DNA of 64,000 nt from Heyndrickxia acidiproducens DSM 23148. Lineage in GTDB: Bacteria; Bacillota; Bacilli; Bacillales; Bacillaceae_C. Below are positions 1 to 8,168 of this stretch, one piece after another. A model generated the notes under the pieces. That model ran no database searches. It saw only the letters and a list, made by a program, of their open reading frames with translations, and was not told where the DNA came from. Where the stretch lies: NCBI RefSeq assembly GCF_000374345.1, contig NZ_KB893982.1:29169-93168 (forward strand), written 5' to 3'. The position numbers were made by a program, and so were the translations under genes. The number at the start of each line of letters is the position of its first letter. The first letter of the stretch is position 1.

Positions 1-253
1 CCAGCAGCAGCCCTGAAAAAACAATTAAACGGCGCAGCCCCCATTTTTCCTGAAGCTTTGCAGCGAATAAAGTGGAAACCGCAAGCGCCAAGCTTAAAAT
101 CGAAAACGTAGTGGATACCGCGCTCAATTGCCAGCCAAACTTATCCACAAGCGGCTGATTAAATAAGCTCCATGTATAAACCGTTCCAAGACCCATCTGC
201 ACAATGATTGTACCCAGGACGATCAAACTGCGGTTTGCTTTTCTTTCCTTCAT
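1..253 (-). CDS. OFA-family MFS transporter, N-terminal part (runs off window)
   Basis: Only the first 84 codons are in the window. The protein starts MKERKANRSLIVLG and has a first membrane span with the pattern IIVQMGLGTVYTWSLFNQPL. This is typical of the oxalate/formate-antiporter (OFA) branch of the major facilitator superfamily, many of which carry small carboxylates. The ATG is preceded by AAGGAGG at good spacing, which fixes the start. It lies 210 bp downstream of the lytT-like gene on the same strand. B. subtilis LytST controls a pyruvate transporter, so this may be a target of the adjacent LytST pair. The substrate cannot be read from the fragment. Confidence 0.8.
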   Translation of the reverse strand, partial: MKERKANRSLIVLGTIIVQMGLGTVYTWSLFNQPLVDKFGWQLSAVSTTFSILSLALAVSTLFAAKLQEKWGLRRLIVFSGLLL

Positions 254-463
254 GCCCTCTCCTCCTTTTTCTCACGTTCCTTTTCTACAGTGAAAAGTAT
301 AGTACGAAAATAAAGAGAGAAACCATTTCAGGAATGAAATCGCTTTAAATAGGCATAAGCGGTTAAGAGAAACGCATAGATGACCCATTTGGAAGGGGCA
401 TAAAGCAGGCGGTGGAAAGGAAACAGCGGAAGCCTGGACAATCCATCCCATTCAGGCTTTCGT

Positions 464-1213
464 TTACAAATGCATCAGCTGTTTAAATGCCTTCATGTTT
501 CTTCTGCTTACTGGAACTTCCGCGTTCAAACCGCTCAACCGCAGCAAATAAGTTTGATTGAACCAGGGCACAATTTCACGGATCTTTGTCAGGTTTACAA
601 TATAGGACCGATGGCAGCGATAAAACAAATCCGGCGGCAGATGCGTCTGGAATTCAGAAATGTTCATCGGCATCACATATGTTTCCTCGCGCGTGTAGAC
701 GATCGTGGTTTTTTCCCGTGCCTCGCAATAAAAAATATCATTGGCATCGGTCACAATAATCTTTTCGTCTTTCCGTAAATTGACCCGTTTTGTCCCGGGT
801 GAATTTTCTTTTTCTAACGGAGAAGCGGTCTCTTCACGGCTATTCCTATCTCTTTGATAAGCGGCCTCCAATCTTTTTAGTGTAGCGGCCAGCCTTTTTT
901 CATCGTAAGGTTTCAAAATATAATCGAAAGCTTCCAGTTCAAATGCCTGGACAGCATGCTCCTTATAAGCCGTTGTAAAGATGATATAAGGTTTATGTGC
1001 AAACTTGCTGATATTGCCCGCCAAAAGCATACCGTCAAGAGAAGGAATATTAATATCGAGAAATATGACATCTGTTTCATTTTCCTGCAAAAATTTTAAT
1101 ACGTCCAAGCCATCTTCAAAGCAGTCTGTAACCTCAATATTGCTGTAAGTTTCGATCAAATATTCCAGTTCCTCACGTGCCGGTATTTCGTCCTCTACTA
1201 TAATTGCCTTCAT
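464..1213 (-). CDS. lytT: LytTR-family response regulator (LytT-like)
   Basis: A cytoplasmic response regulator of 249 aa. The N-terminal receiver domain (about 1-120) has the acidic pair EDE near residue 9, the phosphoacceptor Asp in the [13 protein letters not shown] stretch and the conserved Lys in ILKPYD. The C-terminal half (about 145-245) is a LytTR DNA-binding domain with [12 protein letters not shown], which reads direct repeats rather than using a helix-turn-helix. I chose the ATG at 1213 over the GTG two codons upstream because AGGTGA sits at proper distance from it. It overlaps the sensor kinase gene by about 40 nt, so the two are co-translated. By homology the pair is LytST; in Bacillus it responds to pyruvate or cell-envelope state. 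Confidence 0.88.
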   Translation of the reverse strand: MKAIIVEDEIPAREELEYLIETYSNIEVTDCFEDGLDVLKFLQENETDVIFLDINIPSLDGMLLAGNISKFAHKPYIIFTTAYKEHAVQAFELEAFDYILKPYDEKRLAATLKRLEAAYQRDRNSREETASPLEKENSPGTKRVNLRKDEKIIVTDANDIFYCEAREKTTIVYTREETYVMPMNISEFQTHLPPDLFYRCHRSYIVNLTKIREIVPWFNQTYLLRLSGLNAEVPVSRRNMKAFKQLMHL

Positions 1214-2888
1214 GTTCACTCACCTTTGGAATCTCAAAATATACTTCCGTCCCGGGCTCAAGCCTTTTAATTACCAAGCCTTTTCCATAAATCAGCTTGA
1301 CACGCCGGTAAACATTGTACAGGCCAATCTGCGTGACCGGCGCATTATCCTGGTACACATGCTCAATCACTTCTTCCGGAATGCCTGCTCCTGTATCTTT
1401 TACACTGATACGGACCCTGTCCCCGATATCTTTGACAGCAATCGTCACGACTCCGGGCCCCTTTATTTTCAGAACGCCATGATTAATGGCATTTTCGACA
1501 AGCGGCTGGATCATCAGGCTTGGAATACGGACGGCTACTTCGTCAATCTCATATTCTACCTGAAGGCGGCTGCCGAATCTTGCTTTTTCAATTTCAATAT
1601 AATCACGAACTTGCTGCAACTCTTTATGGATATCGATAAATTCATCGTTCAGTTCAAGATTATAGCGCATGAATCCGGATAAATTCATGATCAGCTGCCT
1701 TGCTTTCCCTGGATTCCTGCGCGTTGTGGAGGCAATCGCATTCAGAGAGTTAAACAAAAAATGCGGATTGATCTTCGTCTGCAGGGCTTTCCATTCCGCC
1801 TTATTTGCCTCTTCCTTAATTTCTTCGATATGCGACACTTCCATTAAAGTTGAGATAATTTGAGCAAGCCCGATTGCCATTGTCTGCAAAGAATACGTAA
1901 TCTTATTGGCTTTCCGGTAATAGATTTTCAGCGCGCCTGTTACCTCATCCCGTTCTTTCAGGGGAATAATCAACAAGCATTGGATTTGCGGGGTCTGTTG
2001 GTCCTGAATATGATTGCGGATTGTAATTTCCCCGCTTCTGATTGCAGACTTTGTCAAATCACTGATAATCTCATGGCCGATTTGGTACCGTTCTTCCCCA
2101 AAACCGACATAGGCAAGGATTTTTTTTGTATCGGTGATCGCGACCGCATCGGCTTTTATATCCTCTTTGATAATCGTACAGATTGTTTTCAGCGATTCGG
2201 TCGTGATCGAGCGAAAATAGGGCAATGTTTTGTTGGCAATATCAAGTGCCAGTTTTGCCTGCTTAGCTGCAACAAACTCCTTCTCATTCTCAACACTTTT
2301 AATGAGAAGAACAATGAAGCCAATATTGACTTCTCCAAGAATCATTGGAAAAGCAATCTTTGAGACAATTTCCTGGCCGATTGAAAACGGATGGGAAAAA
2401 GCCAGAATCAATAGCATCGTCAATACTTCACAAAACATTCCGGCGCCAATACCGACAAACCAACGCCAAGAGTCCTTTACTTTCCTGCTGATCAGGCCCG
2501 AAATAATCCCGGCGACAACACTGCTGATCAGGCACGGAAAGGATGTAATACCGCCAATATCAATGAGGTAACGGTGCAGGCCCGAGATCACTCCCGTCGT
2601 AATGCCAACCCAGGGGCCAAACAAAATCCCGCCCGAAACAATTGCAATGATCCGAACGTTGACAATCGAGCCGTCTACTTTTATCCCGGAATAAGTGCCA
2701 AAAATGGCAAAGCTGCAAAAAACGGTTGTGATAAAACATAATTCAAATACAGACGGCCGTTCTTTCTGAAAAATTTCCTTGAAGCGCGGAATTCTTGTGA
2801 TGAAAAATAAACAGGTAAATAGCAGTGCAGCCCTTTCAAACAATTGGAGCAATATTTGAAGTGATGTTTCCACATCCGGGACCCCCAT
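1173..2888 (-). CDS. lytS: LytS-like sensor histidine kinase
   Basis: A membrane histidine kinase of about 571 aa. The N-terminal 200 residues hold several hydrophobic spans of the 5TM-LYT type, including [23 protein letters not shown]-like region follows (about 215-360), with [15 protein letters not shown]. Then comes a His_kinase domain with the phospho-His motif [13 protein letters not shown], and a HATPase with LVENAINHG and DTGAGIP. It is partner of the overlapping response regulator. The ATG at 2888 has no clear Shine-Dalgarno. A GTG at 2873, preceded by GGGGGT, is an alternative start that removes five residues. Confidence 0.88.
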   Translation of the reverse strand: MGVPDVETSLQILLQLFERAALLFTCLFFITRIPRFKEIFQKERPSVFELCFITTVFCSFAIFGTYSGIKVDGSIVNVRIIAIVSGGILFGPWVGITTGVISGLHRYLIDIGGITSFPCLISSVVAGIISGLISRKVKDSWRWFVGIGAGMFCEVLTMLLILAFSHPFSIGQEIVSKIAFPMILGEVNIGFIVLLIKSVENEKEFVAAKQAKLALDIANKTLPYFRSITTESLKTICTIIKEDIKADAVAITDTKKILAYVGFGEERYQIGHEIISDLTKSAIRSGEITIRNHIQDQQTPQIQCLLIIPLKERDEVTGALKIYYRKANKITYSLQTMAIGLAQIISTLMEVSHIEEIKEEANKAEWKALQTKINPHFLFNSLNAIASTTRRNPGKARQLIMNLSGFMRYNLELNDEFIDIHKELQQVRDYIEIEKARFGSRLQVEYEIDEVAVRIPSLMIQPLVENAINHGVLKIKGPGVVTIAVKDIGDRVRISVKDTGAGIPEEVIEHVYQDNAPVTQIGLYNVYRRVKLIYGKGLVIKRLEPGTEVYFEIPKVSEHEGNYSRGRNTGT

Positions 2889-3078
2889 TTTTTACGAGTC
2901 TGGTTCAGTATCGCCTTTCATTTCTAATTTTATCATAATCTATCAGCTGAAAATTACAATCCAGAGCCCCGAAAATTATGCTTTTATGCAAGTTTTACCA
3001 TTTAAGGGCTGATATGCCTTTCCAACCCGCCATTCCAATCATATTTTATCGTAAAGATTGGAAAAGGGGTGCAGTTAG

Positions 3079-3378
3079 ATGTACAAGGTACCGAAGCATA
3101 ATAAACATTTTTCTCACTGCATATTTCCGGGATACCGCTGGTGCGGGCCGGGATGCAGCGGGCCGGGGGCTCCTACTAATGATGTGGATGCCTGCTGTAT
3201 GCGCCATGATCTTTGCCTCAAGCGGGGGCGGTCCGTCTGTGAATGCGACAGCGCAATGGTTGAATGCCTGCGTACCAAGATGAATCCGTATACCAGGAAA
3301 GGCAGGCAAGCTGCGGTCATTTACCGGGCGATGCGGCTAAAAAGACTGTTCAGCTGCGGCGGGGGCAGGTTTGGTTAA
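3079..3378 (+). CDS. Small Cys-rich phospholipase-A2-like protein
   Basis: A 99-residue protein with ten cysteines. The pattern WCGPGCSGPGAPTNDVDACC followed by MRHDLC matches the calcium loop (xCGxGxxG) and the catalytic DxCCxxHDxC helix of secreted phospholipase A2 and the parvovirus VP1 PLA2 domain. His-Asp of the active site is present. There is no signal peptide. The start is supported by a purine-rich AAAAGGGG about 10 nt upstream. It is a single gene between the divergent lytS and the first 52-bp repeat array. Enzymatic activity is inferred from motifs only. Small PLA2-like proteins of this kind occur in other bacilli, where they are usually annotated as hypothetical. Confidence 0.72.
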   Translation: MYKVPKHNKHFSHCIFPGYRWCGPGCSGPGAPTNDVDACCMRHDLCLKRGRSVCECDSAMVECLRTKMNPYTRKGRQAAVIYRAMRLKRLFSCGGGRFG

Positions 3379-3431
3379 AGCCAAAAAATGCTTAAATATT
3401 GGATGACGGGCACAATTATTTATGGAACGAG

Positions 3432-3900
3432 ATGAACGCTGTCTCCTGCTGAGGTTGATCCTTGGAATGGCGTTCATCAGCCGTATGAACGCTATCTTTA
3501 CTGGGGTTGATCCTTGAAATGGCGTTCATCAGCCGCATGAACGCTATCTCTACTAGGTTTGATCCTTGAAATGGCGTTCATCAGCCGTATGAAAGCTATC
3601 TCTACCGGGGTTGATGACTGAAATGGCGTTCATCAGCCGTATGAACGCTATCTCTACTAGGTTTGATCCTTGAAATGGCGTTCATCAGCCGTATGAACGC
3701 TATCTCTACCGGGGTTGATCCTTGGAATGGCGTTCATCAGCCGTATGAACGCTATCTCTACCGGGGTTGATGACTGAAATGGCGTTCATCAGCCGTATGA
3801 ACGCTATCTCTACTGGGTTTGATCCTTGAAATGGCGTTCATCGCCCGCATGAACGCTATCTCTACCGGGGTTGATCCTTGAAATGGCGTTCATCGGCCCC
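3432..3900. repeat. Tandem array A: nine 52-bp units
   Basis: Nine head-to-tail units (3432-3484 is 53 bp; then 3485, 3537, 3589, 3641, 3693, 3745, 3797 and 3849-3900, each exactly 52 bp). Every unit begins ATGAACGCT (one has ATGAAAGCT) and ends AATGGCGTTCATCAGCC plus two or three bases, with a variable core of about 25 bp. ATGAACGC and GCGTTCAT are perfect inverted complements. Hairpins can therefore form within a unit or across a unit junction with a 7-nt loop. It fills the space between the PLA2-like gene and the 2-hydroxyacid dehydrogenase gene. No coding function is evident. Confidence 0.97.
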
Positions 3901-4003
3901 ATAAACAAATTTGATCTTTATCGATTTCCTCTGATTCATTATCAAAGAAAACATTGCGAACATTTGATATACTTTTATTATCATGAATCAAGGGAGGATC
4001 ATC

Positions 4004-4975
4004 ATGAAACAGAAAGTTATTGTTTACAGTGAAATGCCGGAAGATCTGGTAGAAAATTTAAAACAACAGTTTGACGTAAAATATTACAAAAACTGCAACG
4101 CCTATACGGACTTATTGCCTGACTTGGAAGAAGCAGAGGGACTGATCGGATCCGGGCTGGCAGTGGACCGTAACCTGCTCGACCACGCGCCTGCCTTGAA
4201 GATCGTCTGTAACATCGCTGTCGGCTATAACAACCTGGATATCGGTGAGCTGACAAAACGTGGGGTAATGGCTGCGAATACGCCGGGCGTTTTAGATGAT
4301 ACAACCGCTGATACTATTTTTGGTCTTCTGCTGGCCGCAGCACGAAGATTCACAGAACTGGATCGTTATGTAAAAGAAGGAAAATGGAAAGAACCGGTCT
4401 CTGAAGCCCAATATGGCATCGATGTCCATCATAAAACGCTAGGCATTATCGGAATGGGGAGAATCGGAAGTGCAATCGCAAAACGGGCCCATCGCGGTTT
4501 TGATATGAAAATTCTATACCATAACCGCTCACGGCACAAGGAAGCAGAAAATGCTTTTGACGCTACATACTGTTCACTCGATGAACTTTTACAAAAAAGC
4601 GATTTTATTTGTTTAATGACGCCGCTCACACCTGAAACCCGCCATCTAATCGGAGACCGCGAATTCCGGCTGATGAAAAAAACAGCTGTTTTTGTAAACG
4701 GCTCAAGAGGGCAGACTGTCGATGAAGCGGCTTTGATCAGAGCACTGGAAAACAAGTCGATTCTTGCTGCCGGGCTGGATGTTTTTGATGAGGAACCAGT
4801 CGCAGCCGACAACCCGCTTTTGAAAATGGAAAATGTCGTTACCCTGCCTCATATCGGCTCTGCCACATCTGAAACCCGCTATGCCATGGCGAAACTGGCA
4901 GCCGAGAACTTAACAAAGGGGCTGCTGGGAGAATGCCCGCCGAGTTTGATTAACAGGGAAGTCTTACAGAAATAA
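4004..4975 (+). CDS. D-2-hydroxyacid dehydrogenase (glyoxylate/hydroxypyruvate or 2-ketogluconate reductase type)
   Basis: A 323-aa NAD(P)-dependent oxidoreductase of the D-isomer-specific 2-hydroxyacid dehydrogenase family. The cofactor-binding motif is GIIGMGRIGSAIAKRA at about 145-160. The catalytic Arg is in NGSRGQTVDE, the Glu in LDVFDEEP and the His in LPHIGSAT. Sequence style is closest to GhrB/YvcT-type enzymes that reduce glyoxylate, hydroxypyruvate or 2-ketogluconate; the substrate cannot be settled by eye. The ATG at 4004 was chosen over the one at 3983 because GGGAGG lies just upstream of it. It is monocistronic, directly after repeat array A and followed by a strong hairpin terminator. 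Confidence 0.88.
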   Translation: MKQKVIVYSEMPEDLVENLKQQFDVKYYKNCNAYTDLLPDLEEAEGLIGSGLAVDRNLLDHAPALKIVCNIAVGYNNLDIGELTKRGVMAANTPGVLDDTTADTIFGLLLAAARRFTELDRYVKEGKWKEPVSEAQYGIDVHHKTLGIIGMGRIGSAIAKRAHRGFDMKILYHNRSRHKEAENAFDATYCSLDELLQKSDFICLMTPLTPETRHLIGDREFRLMKKTAVFVNGSRGQTVDEAALIRALENKSILAAGLDVFDEEPVAADNPLLKMENVVTLPHIGSATSETRYAMAKLAAENLTKGLLGECPPSLINREVLQK

Positions 4976-5063
4976 TCCTGAATGTTTTTATCGATAAAAA
5001 AACATATCCACTGAAATGAGCCGTGAATGTATTCTTTACACGGTTCATTTGCTATTTGCAGCG

Positions 5064-5108
5064 AAAAGCCATTCACTCAGCTATTTTAGCGGAATGAATG
5101 GCTTTTTT
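5064..5108. terminator. Bidirectional hairpin terminator
   Basis: AAAAGCCATTCA pairs with TGAATGGCTTTTTT around a 19-nt loop. It lies between the convergent 2-hydroxyacid dehydrogenase (+) and MFS transporter (-) genes and can serve both. Confidence 0.85.
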
Positions 5109-5112
5109 CATT

Positions 5113-6345
5113 TTATGCTAATTTTGAAACCGAGCTGATTGAATTATGCTGTTTCCCATCTGAAGTTTTCTTTGCCAATGTCAGCATTGCCAGGCAGGAG
5201 ATACAGTAGAGTGCTGCAAGATAACCCATCGCCATTGACATTTGATAATGCTGGAGAATGAAGCCGACAAGCATCGGTGAAAAACCGCCTGCTGCACGCC
5301 CAAAGTTAAAAATCGTATTGGTAGCCGTACTGCGGACTTCAACCGGGAAATATCTGCTGATTAATGCCCCATATCCGGCAAACATCCCGTTTGAAAAGAA
5401 CCCGACAATCGCACCGCCAATCAATACCCCGGCACTGCCGCTCGCATAAGCGTACAGAAAGACTGCCGTGGCCGATGCTAGAAGGAAAATGCCGTAAGCC
5501 AGTTTGATTCCAATCCGGTCAATCAATTGCCCGAATGCAAGCATACCGGCAATCATACCGACAGCTGTGCTGATCGTCCACAGCGCCGAGCTTGAGACAG
5601 ACAGCCCCTGCGATTGCTGCAGCATAGATGGCAGCCAGATCATGAGCCCATTGTATCCCGCGATCTGTACGGTTGCCATAATCGCCAATGCTGCTGTGGT
5701 TGCCGCTGTGCGCGGTGTTGCAAACAGTTGAATTAACTTGCTTTTTTCCGCTTTTTTGGCTGTCCGTTTTTGTTTCTGGGCAGCCAGCCATTCCGGGGAT
5801 TCATCTAAATTTTTACGTACGAGATAAGCAAATATAACCGGAATGATGCCGACGAAGAATAATCCTCTCCAACCCCATGCCGGCAGGACAACCGCGCTGA
5901 TAAGTGCCGCAATGATGACGCCAAACTGTGCGCCGATGCTGACATAAGAAGATGCCCTGCCCTGTTTGTTTTTCGGCCACGCCTCCGCAACCAGCGCCAT
6001 CCCAATGCCGTACTCCCCGCCGGCACCAAGGCCCGCAATGAAACGAAATACGTAAACCTGCTCAATACTGGTTGCCAATCCGGTTAGTGCAGTGCCGATT
6101 GCGAAAAGGAAAATGGTATACGTAAAAACTCTGACTCTGCCAAATTTATCTGCCATGATTCCGAAAACCATGCCGCCAACAAGCATGCCGAGGTTGGTAA
6201 TGGAAGAGATAAAGCCGCCCTTTGTCATATCAATGTGGAAATTGGCAATGATCATTGACATGGCAAAGGAAATGAACATGATATCCATGCCTTCCAATGT
6301 CAAGCCTATAACAGATGCTGCAACTGTTTTACTGCGATAATTCAT
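5113..6345 (-). CDS. MFS transporter under a PyrR-type attenuator
   Basis: A 410-aa, 12-span inner-membrane transporter of the major facilitator superfamily. The loop 2-3 signature GIMADKFGRVRV and the mid-protein LDESPEWLA place it near the sugar/aromatic-acid:H+ symporter branches. The ATG at 6345 has AAGGAG nine nt upstream; an in-frame start at 6411 lacks one and would lie inside the leader. The leader RNA carries a PyrR binding loop and a mutually exclusive terminator (annotated separately). This predicts repression by pyrimidine nucleotides, so the cargo may be a pyrimidine or a precursor such as orotate or dihydroorotate. That assignment is inference; the protein is not of the PyrP uracil permease family. 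Confidence 0.85.
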   Translation of the reverse strand: MNYRSKTVAASVIGLTLEGMDIMFISFAMSMIIANFHIDMTKGGFISSITNLGMLVGGMVFGIMADKFGRVRVFTYTIFLFAIGTALTGLATSIEQVYVFRFIAGLGAGGEYGIGMALVAEAWPKNKQGRASSYVSIGAQFGVIIAALISAVVLPAWGWRGLFFVGIIPVIFAYLVRKNLDESPEWLAAQKQKRTAKKAEKSKLIQLFATPRTAATTAALAIMATVQIAGYNGLMIWLPSMLQQSQGLSVSSSALWTISTAVGMIAGMLAFGQLIDRIGIKLAYGIFLLASATAVFLYAYASGSAGVLIGGAIVGFFSNGMFAGYGALISRYFPVEVRSTATNTIFNFGRAAGGFSPMLVGFILQHYQMSMAMGYLAALYCISCLAMLTLAKKTSDGKQHNSISSVSKLA

Positions 6346-6410
6346 TTTATCGTGCTCCTTCCAAGCCTCACATGGACTTTGTTTTAAAAGAGTTTCCTGG
6401 AATCCGGGCA

Positions 6411-6507
6411 AAAATAAATGCCCTTTCCGTCCGAACCGGAAAAGGGCATGGTATATACAAACGTCCTATATTACCGCCTTTTCAGCCTCTCTGGACCGGA
6501 TTAAAGG
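6411..6507 (-). promoter_or_regulatory. PyrR-binding attenuator leader
   Basis: Read on the minus strand, 6507-6477 contains TCCAGAGAGGCTGAAAAGG inside a stem (CCTTT ... AAAGG), the hallmark of the PyrR anti-antiterminator loop of Bacillus pyr leaders. It is followed by a terminator hairpin (6449-6418, arms ATGCCCTTTTCCG and CGGAAAGGGCAT) and a T-rich tail (TTTATTTT, 6417-6411). The 3' arm of the PyrR loop (GAAAAGG) is complementary to the terminator 5' arm (CCTTTTC). PyrR binding would therefore free the terminator, as in the known mechanism. Confidence 0.85.
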
Positions 6508-6523
6508 AAATACATTTGTATTC

Positions 6524-6552
6524 ATAATAGCATGTATAGCAAGAATGGGCAA
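6524..6552 (-). promoter_or_regulatory. SigA-type promoter of the PyrR-controlled MFS gene
   Basis: Minus strand TTGCCC (6552-6547), 17-nt spacer, TATTAT (6529-6524). It is placed just upstream of the PyrR loop. Confidence 0.7.
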
Positions 6553-6645
6553 TATTAATTTGTAAAATCATGTCGCTTTTACAAATAAGTATGAATGAAC
6601 CCCACTCTGTTCTAATTTTTTGTGTAGGATAGCGTCATTTGAAGG

Positions 6646-6853
6646 ATGAAAGACATTTCGATTCAAATTTTTACCTGTAATGTCTTTCATCAGGCCAATG
6701 AAAGACATCTTTAACCGAATTTTTACCTGCGATGGCGTTCATCAAGCCAATGAAAGACATTTCGATCCGAATTTTCACCCGCAATGGCGTTCATCAGGCC
6801 GATGAAAGACATTTCGATCCGAATTTTCACCCGCAATGGCGTTCATCAGGCCA
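6646..6853. repeat. Tandem array B: four 52-bp units
   Basis: Units 6646-6697, 6698-6749, 6750-6801 and 6802-6853, each exactly 52 bp. Each begins ATGAAAGACAT. The last three end AATGGCGTTCATCAGGCC or a close variant; the first ends AATGTCTTTCATCAGGCC, a perfect complement of its own start. The period and 3' end match array A, but the core (TTCGATCCGAATTTTCACCC) is unrelated. It sits between the MFS promoter and the 3' end of the asparaginase gene. Confidence 0.96.
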
Positions 6854-6879
6854 CATTTTGAATCATTCCTATCCTTCTT

Positions 6880-7884
6880 TTAATCTGCTGTTCCCCAGTC
6901 TACCGACAAATCATAAGCAACCGGCGTTTCAATCAGCGCCTTTACTTTTTCAAAATCCGTTGTTTTGCCGAGGGCCCACATCAGTTTTGGCACGATGGCC
7001 TCCGTATTCATATCGCCTGAAACGATGACAGGATATTGTGCCACTTTTCTCCCTACCTCGTAAAGGTATAAGTCATGGCCTTCCTCCAGGCACTGGGTCG
7101 TAATCATAACGGCAATGCCGGCTTCTGTCAATTCTTTCATTTTCGGCAGCAGGTTTCGTGCTTCAAACGGGACACCGCCATTTCCAAAGCTCTCTATAAT
7201 AATCCCCTTGTAATGGGTTTTTAAAAAATCAAAGATTTCGGGCTTGGTGCCGGGATGCAGTTTTAAAAGAAACACATCAGGGCAAAGGCTTGTATCAGCA
7301 GTGAACTCATGATCGGCAGGAGCCGGTTTCCAAATATATTCCACTTTATCCGCAGCAATACGGGCGACATATGGATAATTGATGCTTTCAAAAGCGTCAT
7401 AGCTTTTCGTCCGCATTTTCACGGCTCTTGTTCCGATTATCACGCGGCCGTCAAAGACAACAAACACGCCGCCAATATCCTCGCTTGCAAAAAGAAGGGC
7501 ATCCGATAAGTTTTTCTTCGCATCTGTTTTTTTAAAACTGATCGGCACCTGCGAACCTGTAATCACAACCGGTTTCTGCAATCCCTGCAGCATATATGAC
7601 AAAGCTGCTGCCGTATATCCCAATGTGTCTGTCCCGTGTGTGATCACAAAACCGTCATATTGATCATAATTTTTGGCAACTGCCCCGGCTATTTCAACCC
7701 AATGTTCCGGCTGCATATTCGTACTGTCACGGTTCATTAAAATTTCAGCCGTGACATTCGCAGCGAACGCAGTATGTTCAACATACCGGAGCAATTCTTC
7801 AGCGGACAGCCCCGGTACCAGGCCTTCTTTCCTTTTTACAGAAGCGATTGTTCCGCCTGTTGCCAGCAATAGTAATTTTTTCAT
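6880..7884 (-). CDS. ansA: L-asparaginase, type I
   Basis: A 334-aa cytoplasmic asparaginase that hydrolyses asparagine to aspartate and ammonia. The N-terminal nucleophile motif LATGGTIAS lies at about 7-15. The second active-site motif is [13 protein letters not shown], with [21 protein letters not shown] following. There is no signal peptide, which fits the type I (AnsA) enzyme. The frame is open upstream to 8121, but the ATG at 7884 has AAGGTGG in front and starts directly at the conserved [11 protein letters not shown]. It is a single gene, divergent from cotA. The 3' end abuts repeat array B, with no clear terminator seen. Confidence 0.93.
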   Translation of the reverse strand: MKKLLLLATGGTIASVKRKEGLVPGLSAEELLRYVEHTAFAANVTAEILMNRDSTNMQPEHWVEIAGAVAKNYDQYDGFVITHGTDTLGYTAAALSYMLQGLQKPVVITGSQVPISFKKTDAKKNLSDALLFASEDIGGVFVVFDGRVIIGTRAVKMRTKSYDAFESINYPYVARIAADKVEYIWKPAPADHEFTADTSLCPDVFLLKLHPGTKPEIFDFLKTHYKGIIIESFGNGGVPFEARNLLPKMKELTEAGIAVMITTQCLEEGHDLYLYEVGRKVAQYPVIVSGDMNTEAIVPKLMWALGKTTDFEKVKALIETPVAYDLSVDWGTAD

Positions 7885-8168
7885 CGATGCCACCTTCATT
7901 TTCGTCATAACTTTAAAATGCGAACCAATATAGGCTATTATATGTTTTTTGGACGTGCCGTTCAATTTTATTTTTTCGTGAAAAAATGAAGGACAGGCGA
8001 ACCTTGCCATATACTTACATAAGCTGGGGGCAGGCTGGTTATACATGTTCACCAAATAAACTTTTCTCTGTGTTCCCCTTCTTGTTACATCTGCCCCTTT
8101 CCAACGCTTCCATTGTTTCATAGTCTATTGTAAATGAATAAAATGACCATCAATGGGAGTTGAGGATT

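Noticed and set aside
430..459. Terminator after lytT
   Set aside because: AAGCCTG/CAGGCTT can pair, but the loop is long and no T-run follows, so I cannot support it.
3432..3900. CRISPR array
   Set aside because: Units are whole 52-bp tandem copies with similar cores; there are no unique spacers and no cas genes nearby.
6411..6552. T-box leader before the MFS gene
   Set aside because: The AGAGAG string fits, but the TGGNACCGCG antiterminator sequence of T-boxes is missing; the PyrR model explains both stem and terminator.
6732..7028. 98-codon open frame over array B
   Set aside because: The frame runs through the repeats into the antisense of ansA and has no ribosome site; it is a by-product of the 52-bp repeats.
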